Positions 32,562-39,997 of a stretch of DNA of 40,426 bases are shown here, in pieces (positions within the stretch are counted from its first letter, which is position 1; each line of letters begins with the position of its first letter). Source of the DNA: Verrucomicrobiota bacterium. Lineage in GTDB: Bacteria; Verrucomicrobiota; Verrucomicrobiia; Chthoniobacterales; SZAS-18. A program made the position numbers and the translations under genes. The stretch lies in contig JAFEGM010000116.1 of NCBI GenBank assembly GCA_018240025.1, positions 1-40,426 on the forward strand. The letters run 5' to 3'. Below the pieces are notes generated by a model. That model searched no databases, was not told where the DNA came from, and was given only the letters and a program-made list of their open reading frames with translations.

Positions 32562-33590
32562 TTAGGGGACGAGGATGCCGCGGCCGACCAGGCGGCCGGC
32601 GTCGAGGTCGGCGATCGCGTCGAGAGCTGCGTCGAGGGGGTAGACCTTGGTGTGCAGGGTGACCTTGCCCTGCGCGGTGAGAGTCATCAGCTCGACGAGG
32701 TCGTTGTAGGTCCCGACGAGGTTGCCGATGACATTGATCTCCCGGGAGATGATGTCGATCGTGGGCAGCCGCACCTCGCCGCCGTAACCGATGACGTACT
32801 GCGAGCCGCGGCCGCGCAGCAGCCGGGGGGAGAGCAACTCGGTGCCGTGCTCGCCGACGTAGTCGAACACGACCTGCGCGCCCCCACCGGTAATCTCCAA
32901 CACCTCCCGGGCCACCGTGTCGTCGTCGGCGGCGAGCACAGTGTGGTGGGCGCCGAGCGTGGCGGCCAGAGCGAGGGCCTCTTCTGACCGGTCGACCACC
33001 GTGATCTCCGCTCCAGTGATCGCCGCCAGCGCCTGCACACCGATATGCCCGAGGCCGCCGGCGCCGATGACGACCGCGTGCGTGCCGGGGTAGAGCACCT
33101 CGGCCGCCTTGCGCACCGCATGGTAGGCCGTGAGGCCGGCGTCGGCGAGGGCCGCGATGTCGCGTGGCTGCAGCGACGGGTCGAGCTTGACGACCGCGCG
33201 GGCGTTGGTGAGCAGCTGATCGGCCATCCCGCCGTCGACGTTCACGCCGGGAAATGTCGCGTTCTCGCAATGCGAGTCCTGGCCCACCCGGCAGGCCGGG
33301 CACAGGCCGCAGCTGGTCAGCGGGTGGGCGATCACGGTGTCACCGACCTCCACGTTCGTGACGGCCGAGCCGATCGCCCGTACCCAGCCGGCGTTCTCAT
33401 GCCCGAGCGTGTAGGGCAGGCGAGGGTGCTGGATCGGCTCCCACTGTCCCTCGATGATGTGCAGGTCAGTGCGGCACAACCCCGCCGCGCCGACGTCGAT
33501 CACAACATCCCACGGACCCAGCGGGCGCGGCTCGGCGACCTCATCGATCGTGGGCGCCTGCCCGTACTGATGCAACCGGACTGCTCTCAT
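32562..33590 (-). CDS. Zinc-dependent alcohol dehydrogenase (MDR family)
   Basis: 342 residues. Catalytic zinc ligands Cys39 and His64 with Glu65 (GLCRTDLH, LGHENAG); structural zinc from Cys94, 97, 100 and 108 (SCGLCPACRVGQDSHC); Rossmann motif VIGAGGLGHIG near 173-183. Known: NAD(P)-dependent interconversion of alcohols and aldehydes or ketones. Start has GAGGAG 6 bases upstream. First gene of the minus-strand operon leading to subunit 3 and the GMC enzyme, divergent from glpF2. Its substrate is unknown. Confidence 0.9.
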   Translation of the reverse strand: MRAVRLHQYGQAPTIDEVAEPRPLGPWDVVIDVGAAGLCRTDLHIIEGQWEPIQHPRLPYTLGHENAGWVRAIGSAVTNVEVGDTVIAHPLTSCGLCPACRVGQDSHCENATFPGVNVDGGMADQLLTNARAVVKLDPSLQPRDIAALADAGLTAYHAVRKAAEVLYPGTHAVVIGAGGLGHIGVQALAAITGAEITVVDRSEEALALAATLGAHHTVLAADDDTVAREVLEITGGGAQVVFDYVGEHGTELLSPRLLRGRGSQYVIGYGGEVRLPTIDIISREINVIGNLVGTYNDLVELMTLTAQGKVTLHTKVYPLDAALDAIADLDAGRLVGRGILVP

Positions 33591-33685
33591 CGTTTCTCCT
33601 CATCGAGTTCGTCAGCCAGCACCGGCCGTCGATGCGGGTGCCGTGCGACAAGGCTCAGCGCCCGTCGGGGGGAAGGGAAGCCGCG

Positions 33686-33746
33686 TTCTCAGATCGCGAG
33701 AAAGCCGCCTGACAGCACCAGAAGGGGCGTTCTCACACTCCGGTAA
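33686..33746 (+). promoter_or_regulatory. Two putative IclR operators upstream of glpF2
   Basis: TTCTC-N7-GAGAA at 33686-33702 (perfect), and a weaker TTCTCACACTCCGGTAA at 33730-33746. The perfect form recurs in front of iclR (35939-35955) and a variant in front of gldA (34609-34625). They lie in the spacer shared by the divergent adh and glpF2 genes. Confidence 0.6.
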
Positions 33747-33782
33747 GGACCCTTTCGCGCCATTCCGGCGCGTCGTTACCGT

Positions 33783-33811
33783 GCGGCGCACCGGCGCCAG
33801 ACGTGCGCCGC
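33783..33811 (+). other. Inverted repeat before glpF2
   Basis: GCGGCGCAC (33783-33791) and its exact complement at 33803-33811, an 11-nt loop, 26 bases before the start codon. It could be an RNA leader hairpin or a regulator site. Confidence 0.45.
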
Positions 33812-33837
33812 GCACATCGACTCGAAGGAGAGTTCTT

Positions 33838-34596
33838 ATGGACACACTGCTCGGGGTCTTCGCCTCGGAGATCGTCGGCACCGCGCTTCTGCTGCTGCTG
33901 GGATGCGGCGTCGTCGCGAACGTCGTCCTCGCCAAGACCAAAGGCAACGGCGGCGGGTTCCTGCTCATCAACATGGGGTGGGGCATCGCCGTGTTCGCCG
34001 GCGTCATCGTCGCCTACCGGTCCGGCGCCCACCTCAACCCCGCCGTCACCCTCGGCATCGTCGCCACCGGCGCGAAGGAATTCGTCCCCGGGGTTCCGGT
34101 CGATCTGCTCTCCATCGGCACCTACATCGTCGCCCAGTTCCTCGGCGCGATGCTCGGCGCCGTGCTCGCCTGGCTCGCGTACCGGCAGCACTTCGACGCG
34201 GACGGGGAACCGGCAGGCAAGCTCGCCGTCTTCTCCACGGGTCCTGGCATCCGCAACTACGGCTGGAACCTCCTCACCGAGATCATCGGCACCTTCGTGC
34301 TCGTGTTCGTCGTCATCGGGTTCGGACGCAACGGCGACGCCAGCGGGCTCGCCGCGCTCGGCGCGCTGCCGGTCGCCCTGCTCGTGATCGGCATCGGCGC
34401 GTCACTCGGTGGCCCGACCGGGTACGCGATCAACCCGGCGCGAGACCTCGGCCCGCGGATCGTGCACGCCATCGTCCCGATCAAAGGCAAGGGCCCCAGC
34501 GACTGGACCTACGCCTGGGTGCCGGTCGTGGGACCGGTGATCGGCGGCGTCCTCGCCGGGTGGTCCTCCACTTTCCTGCTGCCCGTCCTCACCTGA
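33838..34596 (+). CDS. glpF: Glycerol facilitator (MIP/aquaporin family), copy 2
   Basis: 252 residues with GAAGGAG before the ATG. Six membrane segments and two pore motifs, HLNPAVT near 64 and AINPARD near 196; the Asp after NPAR points to glycerol. It shares nearly the whole C-terminal part (GPTGYAINPARDLGPR, IPKGKG-like IPIKGKG) with the copy at 361-1080. It is followed by gldA and iclR and preceded by two putative IclR operators, so glycerol uptake and oxidation are probably induced together. Confidence 0.93.
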   Translation: MDTLLGVFASEIVGTALLLLLGCGVVANVVLAKTKGNGGGFLLINMGWGIAVFAGVIVAYRSGAHLNPAVTLGIVATGAKEFVPGVPVDLLSIGTYIVAQFLGAMLGAVLAWLAYRQHFDADGEPAGKLAVFSTGPGIRNYGWNLLTEIIGTFVLVFVVIGFGRNGDASGLAALGALPVALLVIGIGASLGGPTGYAINPARDLGPRIVHAIVPIKGKGPSDWTYAWVPVVGPVIGGVLAGWSSTFLLPVLT

Positions 34597-34608
34597 CCGT
34601 AGCCTGCT

Positions 34609-34625
34609 TTCTCACAGTCCGAACA
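34609..34625 (+). promoter_or_regulatory. Putative IclR operator before gldA
   Basis: TTCTCACAGTCCGAACA, same first half and N7 spacing as the sites before glpF2 and iclR; the second half is degenerate (GAACA for GAGAA). 100 bases before the gldA start. Confidence 0.45.
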
Positions 34626-34724
34626 AGCCGCTACGACCCGGTCTGCCTCAGGGCTAACGTCGTCTGCGGCTGCAAAGCCACCCCATGGCGCTACCGCGCC
34701 ACACCCGATCAAAGGAGATTGACC

Positions 34725-35873
34725 ATGTCCGACACCACCCCGGTCAGAACCATCATCAGCCCCCGCCGGTACGTGCAAGGCGCCGGCGCCATCCACAGCC
34801 TCGGCACCTACCTCACCTCCCTCGGCAGCACCCCGCTGCTGGTCGCCGACGACGTCGTCTGGGGCTTCGTCGGCCACGACATCGAAGCCTCCCTCGGCTC
34901 GGCCGGGCTTCCCACGCACCGCGAGAAGTTCAACGGCGTCCCCTCCGCAGCCGAGATCGACCGCCTCGTCCAGATCATCGGCACCCGCAGCGCCGACGTG
35001 ATCGTCGCGATCGGCGGCGGCAGCACCATCGACGCGGTCAAAGCCGCAGGCCACCTCGCCGGCATCAACTGGGTCACCGTCCCCACCGTCGCCTCCACCG
35101 ACGCACCCACCTCCGCGCTGGCAGTCGTCTACACCGAGAACGGGGAGTTCGAGGAGTACCGGTTCTTCCCCAAGAACCCCGACCTCGTGCTCGTCGACAC
35201 CCAAGTCGTCGCCAACGCCCCCGCCGCCTTCCTCGCCGCCGGTGTCGGCGACGCCCTCGCCACCTGGCTGGAGGCCCGCGCCACCGCCGCCGCCCACGCA
35301 TCGACCATGGCCGGCGGACTGCCCACCCTCACCGGCACCGCCCTGGCGCGGCTGTCCTGGGATGTGCTGTGGGACAACGCGCTGCCCGCACTCGACGCCG
35401 TTCGCGACAACGTCGTCACCCCCGCGGTAGAGAAGGTCGTCGAAGCCAACACGCTGCTCTCCGGCATCGGCTTCGAATCCGGCGGCCTTGCTGCCGCGCA
35501 CGCCATCCACAACGGCCTCACCGCGGTGCCCCAGACACATGGGCTCGCGCACGGCCAGAAGGTGAATGTCGGCTCCGTCACTCAACTGATCCTCGAGGGC
35601 GCACCCACCGGCGAGATCCGCGAGTTCATCGAGTTCACCACCCGTGTCGGCCTGCCAAACACCCTCACCGAGGTCGGCCTCCGCCCCGACGACGACCAGG
35701 AACTGGCGACCATCGCCGCCGCCGCGCTCGCACCGGGAGAGACCATCCACAACATGCCCTTCGAGATCAGCCCCACCGAACTCGTCTCGGCACTGAAGTC
35801 GATCGAGCGCTTCGCCCGCACCGTCCGCACCGAAGCCGCCCTTCCCGAACCCCAGCCCTACCATCACCACTGA
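34725..35873 (+). CDS. gldA: Glycerol dehydrogenase (iron/zinc-type alcohol dehydrogenase family)
   Basis: 382 residues from the ATG at 34725 with AAAGGAG upstream. NAD-binding GGGSTID near 98-104, PTVASTDAPTSALAV typical of GldA, and metal ligands Asp in GVGDALATWLEA, His in AAAHAIHNG and His in THGLAHGQ. Known: NAD-dependent oxidation of glycerol to dihydroxyacetone in the cytosol. The product is the substrate of DhaK, whose gene ends at the left edge. Ends with a His-rich tail. It is followed by a strong terminator. Confidence 0.92.
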   Translation: MSDTTPVRTIISPRRYVQGAGAIHSLGTYLTSLGSTPLLVADDVVWGFVGHDIEASLGSAGLPTHREKFNGVPSAAEIDRLVQIIGTRSADVIVAIGGGSTIDAVKAAGHLAGINWVTVPTVASTDAPTSALAVVYTENGEFEEYRFFPKNPDLVLVDTQVVANAPAAFLAAGVGDALATWLEARATAAAHASTMAGGLPTLTGTALARLSWDVLWDNALPALDAVRDNVVTPAVEKVVEANTLLSGIGFESGGLAAAHAIHNGLTAVPQTHGLAHGQKVNVGSVTQLILEGAPTGEIREFIEFTTRVGLPNTLTEVGLRPDDDQELATIAAAALAPGETIHNMPFEISPTELVSALKSIERFARTVRTEAALPEPQPYHHH

Positions 35874-35877
35874 CCGA

Positions 35878-35917
35878 TCCGCTGCCGTGGCCCAGAGCCT
35901 CGGGTCACGGCAGCGGA
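35878..35917 (+). terminator. Terminator after gldA
   Basis: TCCGCTGCCGTG (35878-35889) pairs perfectly over 12 bp with 35906-35917; inner CCC/GGG may lengthen the stem. Confidence 0.75.
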
Positions 35918-35918
35918 C

Positions 35919-35986
35919 CGCACCCGCCCGACCGAAACTTCTCGGAGAATGAGAAAAGAAGTGGCCGACCGCGTCGGGCGGGTGCG
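35919..35986 (+). promoter_or_regulatory. iclR control region with nested inverted repeats
   Basis: A perfect 13-bp repeat, CGCACCCGCCCGA (35919-35931) with 35974-35986, encloses TTCTC-N7-GAGAA (35939-35955) and ACTTCT/AGAAGT. The inner motif matches the site before glpF2, pointing to autoregulation by IclR. Ends 11 bases before the iclR start. Confidence 0.6.
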
Positions 35987-35997
35987 ATCATCTCAAG

Positions 35998-36822
35998 ATG
36001 AACACTGGTGTTCTCCTCGACGATGAGGACGTGCTCGACCCGGGAGCGTCCGAACGTGTCATCACCGTCCGCAAATCCCTGCAGCTGCTCGAATCGATCG
36101 CCGACCGCGGTGGCTGCACCGCGAAAGAGCTCTCCGACATCCTTCGATTCCCGCTGCCCACGGTGTATCGGCTCGCGCAAGAACTCGTCGCCAACGGCTA
36201 CCTCGTGCACCTGAAGTCAGAGCGACGATTCGAACTCGGATACAAGCTGTACGGGCTCGGACTCTCCCTCCACCAGCAGCTCGGCGTCTCCGGGGTCGTG
36301 CGATCCGCCATCGACACACTCCACAACGGCCTCGGCATGGCCTCCTACTACGCCATCTACCGCGGGGCCGACGTCGTCCTCACCTACGTCTCGGACTGCG
36401 CCGAACACCCCCGGCTCGCCCCGCTCAGGTTCGGATTCCACGAAGCCGCGCACGCGACCGCGTTCGGCAAGATCATGCTCGCAGCCATGAGCATTGAGCA
36501 ACGAGACGACTACCTCTCCGCCCACCGCATGCCCTCGCTGACGTCCTCTACGATTACCGACCAGGAGGGGCTCGAGCGAGTCCTCTCGACCGTCTCCCTG
36601 CGCGGCATCGCCTGGGAGCGAGACGAGTTCATCTCCGGCAAGACCTGCGCCGCGGTCGGTGTGCGCGACCCGTCCGGACTTGTCGTCGGAGCAGTCGCCA
36701 TCAGCATGGACACCCCCGCAACGCCCACCAACGACGCACGTGTGGAACACAGCCTCCGCGAACACGCGCTCGCCCTCAGCAAGCACTACCGCTCCGGCGC
36801 AAACCAACTACGGCTCGCATAG
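35998..36822 (+). CDS. IclR-family transcriptional regulator of the glycerol genes
   Basis: 274 residues. N-terminal winged helix about 22-85 (VRKSLQLLESIADRGG, TAKELSDILRFPLPTVYRLA, LVANGYLVH) and a C-terminal IclR effector domain about 95-265 (FHEAAHATAFGKIMLAAM, RGIAWERDEFISGKTCAAVGV, VGAVAISM). Known: IclR proteins bind small metabolites and repress or activate neighbouring catabolic operons. Glycerol, dihydroxyacetone or a derivative is the likely ligand by context. Operators are proposed at 33686, 34609 and 35939. Confidence 0.9.
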   Translation: MNTGVLLDDEDVLDPGASERVITVRKSLQLLESIADRGGCTAKELSDILRFPLPTVYRLAQELVANGYLVHLKSERRFELGYKLYGLGLSLHQQLGVSGVVRSAIDTLHNGLGMASYYAIYRGADVVLTYVSDCAEHPRLAPLRFGFHEAAHATAFGKIMLAAMSIEQRDDYLSAHRMPSLTSSTITDQEGLERVLSTVSLRGIAWERDEFISGKTCAAVGVRDPSGLVVGAVAISMDTPATPTNDARVEHSLREHALALSKHYRSGANQLRLA

Positions 36823-36975
36823 CCGTTCTTCCCCGGTCAAGCGGTGACGGCCAGGTTTCGTCAGCGACCGTCCCCGATGGGCTCCACGATACCGATGCGG
36901 GCTGCTCCCGCTGACGGGATCGTTCCCCACGACCCACACCTGCCGGCACTCCTGCAATCCGCGACGTCAACCGAA

Positions 36976-37083
36976 CTAGCGTGGTTGCACCATAACCAAG
37001 AATCGACGAATAGTTCTCAATGTAATAGAGCAGTTCCACCAGACCGTGATCGTCTTGTCGCCGTTCGTCAGTGTGGTTGTCAT
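36976..37083 (-). CDS. 35-residue peptide with strong ribosome-binding site, possibly a truncated gene
   Basis: The ATG at 37083 has AAGGAGGAG 9 bases upstream. The product begins MTTTLTNGDKTITVWW and ends at TAG 36976 with a basic segment. No homologue recognised. The rest of the 36823-37134 spacer has no other gene. A strong start with so short a frame suggests a gene cut by a recombination joining the catabolic cargo to the transfer region, or a small leader peptide downstream of the membrane-protein gene. Confidence 0.35.
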   Translation of the reverse strand: MTTTLTNGDKTITVWWNCSITLRTIRRFLVMVQPR

Positions 37084-37134
37084 GGGTGATCTCTCCTCCT
37101 TCCTGGGTCTCGTTTGCTGAGCATGGCGGGCAGC

Positions 37135-37422
37135 TCAGACACGGGCAGCCGCGCGGCGCTTGAGCCACACGATGAGCGCGATCGCACCGATCAGGATCGC
37201 GAGGATGACGAGGATCTGTCCCCAGCCGAGGCCGACGCCGTCGACGACGGGGATCGCCACGGTTTCACCCTGCTCGAGCAAGTGGTACTTCAACATCCAC
37301 GCGCGCAGCGGATCGAGGAACATCCCCAGCGACACTGCGCCACTGGCCAGGACGAGCACGGCGATCAGCAGCAGCGAGATCCAGTCGTCTTCCGACACGC
37401 TCTGGTTCGACACGCGATTCAT
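37135..37422 (-). CDS. Small membrane protein downstream of ftsK
   Basis: 95 residues with two membrane segments, ISLLLIAVLVLASGAVSLGM and LVILAILIGAIALIVWL, and a basic C-terminus. Start has AGAAGGG. 49 bases after the ftsK stop, so probably in the same operon. A part in the conjugative apparatus is inferred from position; no family recognised. Confidence 0.65.
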   Translation of the reverse strand: MNRVSNQSVSEDDWISLLLIAVLVLASGAVSLGMFLDPLRAWMLKYHLLEQGETVAIPVVDGVGLGWGQILVILAILIGAIALIVWLKRRAAARV

Positions 37423-37471
37423 CCCTTCTCTCGGGGCCGGTAGGCCCGCAGCATCATGACGGCCACGACGA

Positions 37472-39583
37472 TCAGGCTGCTTCGGGTCGGCGGTAGCTGA
37501 TCACCGAGTTGTCGAAGAGCGTCAGCAGCCCGTCCTCACCGCTGTCGAGGTCGCGGTATTCGATCGCGAGGTACTCGTCGTCGACGACGTCGGGCTCCAC
37601 TCCTTCGACCACTCCCCACAGCCCCAGAGTCGCGTCGACGAGCAGGAGATCTCCGACCTCGAGCTCCACCGCGGGGCCCTCGAGGGATTCGCCGTATCCG
37701 TCGCCGTCAGCGGCCGCGTCGACGTCCGGTGCATCGTCGTCGACTTCGGGCACGAACCGGACCCGTTCACGAGAGTCCAGTGGGGTGACATTGGAGGGTC
37801 GAAGCGCGTCGTGCTTGGTCGTCGACGGTACCGATGCATCCCAAGCGACAATCTCGGCCGAGGACCACTGGAAGTAGTCGGGCTCGAGCTCCTCCCCCTC
37901 GCCGTCGTCGGTGAGCTCCGCTTCCGGGTCGCGCACCATCATCCGCTCGTAGTCGGCAGCGTCGGGACGCAGCGCCGCCAGGTGATCCCAGTCCGCCTTG
38001 TCGGTGGAGTCGAGCTTGGCGGGGTCGGGGGTGTAGAACGCCTGAATCTCGACGGGCTGAGATTCGGCGTTCAGAGTGACACCGCGGCCACGCTTGTTGC
38101 GAGGGATCGCGACACCGACCGCGAAGCTGTCCCACATCATGTTGGCGCCCTGCGGGGAGAGACGACCGAAGCTGACGCGGGCGCCGAAGTTGTCTCGCAT
38201 CTCGCCGCCGAGGAACTCGACGTCGGGGCGCTGCAGACCGAGCAGGATGTGGATCTTCGCCGACCGTGCCAGTCGCGCGAGATCGGAGAGCAGATCGAGA
38301 ACGGGGGCCTGCGCCGGCGCACCCTTCGGCTTCACCGTCTTGTACCAGCGCTGCACGCGCGCCTTGAACGTCGCGTACTCGTCGATGATCAACGCGAGGG
38401 GGTCGAAGTCCTCGAGCCGGGCCGTGCCGTTCTCGAGCTGCGAGTACCGCTCCTCCATGAGCTCGTGCGCAGCGTGCAGCATCCGCACCTGGTGCTCCAC
38501 CCGCGCGCCGACGAGCTCGACGTTGGGCCAGTCCCGGAATCCGGCGAACTCGATCCGCTTCCCATCGAGTACCCACACCCGCCAGTGAGCGTGCGCGAGA
38601 TGGGTGAGCACCGTGTGCTGGAAGCTGGTCTTTCCCGATCCGGTTCCACCGATGACGAGGCAATGCGGGGAGACCGCCGGATGCCACGACTGGATCTGAC
38701 CGTCTTCGTCAGGACCGATCGGGATCTTGAACGCCTTGTAGGCGGCGTGGGTGAGTGCGGCCGCGGGCTCCACTTCGTGCAGGACCATGTCGGGCATCGT
38801 CGGTCGGACCTCGAACGTGATCTTGTCGCCCTCGAGATCCCAGTGCGCACGCCACCGGCCAGGGAGCATCGAGGAGACCACCTTCTCGACCTGGGAGCGC
38901 CGCGCCGCGATCGCCATCTTCGGTCCCACGTTGTGCTTGACGTCGATCTTCGAGACCGAGCCGTCATCGGCACTCTTCACCGAGACGCTCGCGGTCGGGT
39001 CGATGACCAGCTTGACGACCTCGATCGCGCGCTGCTGCTCACGGGAGACCGGATCACTCACGGGTGCGAGCTCGACGACGAGCACGCACCGCCTCGAGTT
39101 GTGCTTGCGTACCCGGTACTCGGCACCAAGCCTGCGTGCAAGGCCTGCGAGGATCTGGTCGACGAAGCGGGGGTCGGTGTCATCGACGTGCGAGGCGTAC
39201 CGGATCTTGATGCGCTCCGGGAGGCCCACCCATCCACGAGTCCACTTCACCGGCACGACGAGAGCACGGGTTGGCTGTGCCGCACCGAGCATCGGAAGGA
39301 CCGCCTCGATCGCCGGGTCCATCCGCCCTTCCCGTTGGAAGGTCCGCACGCCGGATGCGACCGCGCCGGCGGCGAGCAACACGGCCACGACCCACACCAG
39401 CGGGATCAGATCGGTGAACGGGCGCACCGCGTTCAACCCGGTGGCGGCGGTCGCCAGTGCGATGCACAGCAGCGCCGGGATGATCCCGGTCAGCTGACGC
39501 CGAGGAAGAACACCCAGAGCCACCGTCGCCGGTGCAGGTGGGCGCGCCGGCGGACGAGATGCCACACGAGTTGTCGTTGCCAT
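37472..39583 (-). CDS. FtsK/SpoIIIE-type DNA translocase (TraB-like)
   Basis: 703 residues. Two membrane helices near the N-terminus (about 33-50 and 59-79), a linker region, Walker A GGTGSGKT at 312-319, Walker B LALIIDEYA near 400, and a conserved LLGLQRPDVEFLGGEMRDNF-type sensor segment. The C-terminal 150 residues are very acidic. Known relatives: TraB of actinomycete plasmids, which pumps double-stranded DNA between cells, and FtsK-like coupling proteins. No relaxase is in the window, which favours but does not prove TraB-type transfer. Start has AGGAGG 6 bases upstream. Promoter PC lies at 39628-39660. Confidence 0.87.
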   Translation of the reverse strand: MATTTRVASRPPARPPAPATVALGVLPRRQLTGIIPALLCIALATAATGLNAVRPFTDLIPLVWVVAVLLAAGAVASGVRTFQREGRMDPAIEAVLPMLGAAQPTRALVVPVKWTRGWVGLPERIKIRYASHVDDTDPRFVDQILAGLARRLGAEYRVRKHNSRRCVLVVELAPVSDPVSREQQRAIEVVKLVIDPTASVSVKSADDGSVSKIDVKHNVGPKMAIAARRSQVEKVVSSMLPGRWRAHWDLEGDKITFEVRPTMPDMVLHEVEPAAALTHAAYKAFKIPIGPDEDGQIQSWHPAVSPHCLVIGGTGSGKTSFQHTVLTHLAHAHWRVWVLDGKRIEFAGFRDWPNVELVGARVEHQVRMLHAAHELMEERYSQLENGTARLEDFDPLALIIDEYATFKARVQRWYKTVKPKGAPAQAPVLDLLSDLARLARSAKIHILLGLQRPDVEFLGGEMRDNFGARVSFGRLSPQGANMMWDSFAVGVAIPRNKRGRGVTLNAESQPVEIQAFYTPDPAKLDSTDKADWDHLAALRPDAADYERMMVRDPEAELTDDGEGEELEPDYFQWSSAEIVAWDASVPSTTKHDALRPSNVTPLDSRERVRFVPEVDDDAPDVDAAADGDGYGESLEGPAVELEVGDLLLVDATLGLWGVVEGVEPDVVDDEYLAIEYRDLDSGEDGLLTLFDNSVISYRRPEAA

Positions 39584-39627
39584 TCGAGCCTCCTGAGTGG
39601 GCCGAGTACTTCACGACCCTCTTGCGA

Positions 39628-39660
39628 GGTATAGGCCGGAGATCTGCTCCTTCGCGGACA
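39628..39660 (-). promoter_or_regulatory. Second-class promoter PC upstream of ftsK
   Basis: On the minus strand, TGTCCGCGAA (39660-39651) and TATACC (39633-39628), again spanning 33 bases as at PA and PB, and with GGCCTATACC shared with PA. It gives a leader of about 40 bases before the ftsK start. Confidence 0.65.
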
Positions 39661-39751
39661 TCGCGGATTCTCCCCGCGTCTGACGCACTCGTGATGTCCC
39701 CTGTGCAAGAGTGTGCTCGAGGAGATCGCCACGGCGGCTGGAAAGGGTTAT

Positions 39752-39934
39752 TGCGCCACATCGCGGCGCAGACCAGCGCAATACCTCCGCCACACCCGCG
39801 CTTGACACGGGTGATAGGATCAAGCCCGATCGGCGTTCTGCCGCAGGCACGGTTGTCGAATCGAGCTTGAACCCCTCCCCCTGGGAAATATTTCCAGCAG
39901 GCACACCCGCGCAGTTATGGCGCAATACTGCGCC
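39752..39934. repeat. TGCGCC/GGCGCA repeats in the ftsK-parB spacer
   Basis: The 39584-39997 spacer has no gene. It holds TGCGCC at 39752, GGCGCA at 39765, AGCGCA at 39775, then GGCGCA-ATAC-TGCGCC at 39919-39934, and an AATAC follows two of them. CTTGACACGG with a TCAAG complement lies at 39801-39824. Such repeats could be binding sites for the partition-type protein next door or a transfer site. Confidence 0.35.
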
Positions 39935-39997
39935 GCACATCGGCGGCATACTGCACCGCACACCCGGTGCAACACGTCGCCGTGGCGCGGAGTCGGG

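Noticed and set aside
35561..35571. GTGAATGTC inside gldA as an operator
   Set aside because: A single half-site within a coding region, with no palindrome.
36776..37168. A 130-residue minus-strand frame across the 36.9 kb spacer
   Set aside because: It has no plausible start with a ribosome-binding site and no recognisable domain, and it conflicts with the better start at 37083.
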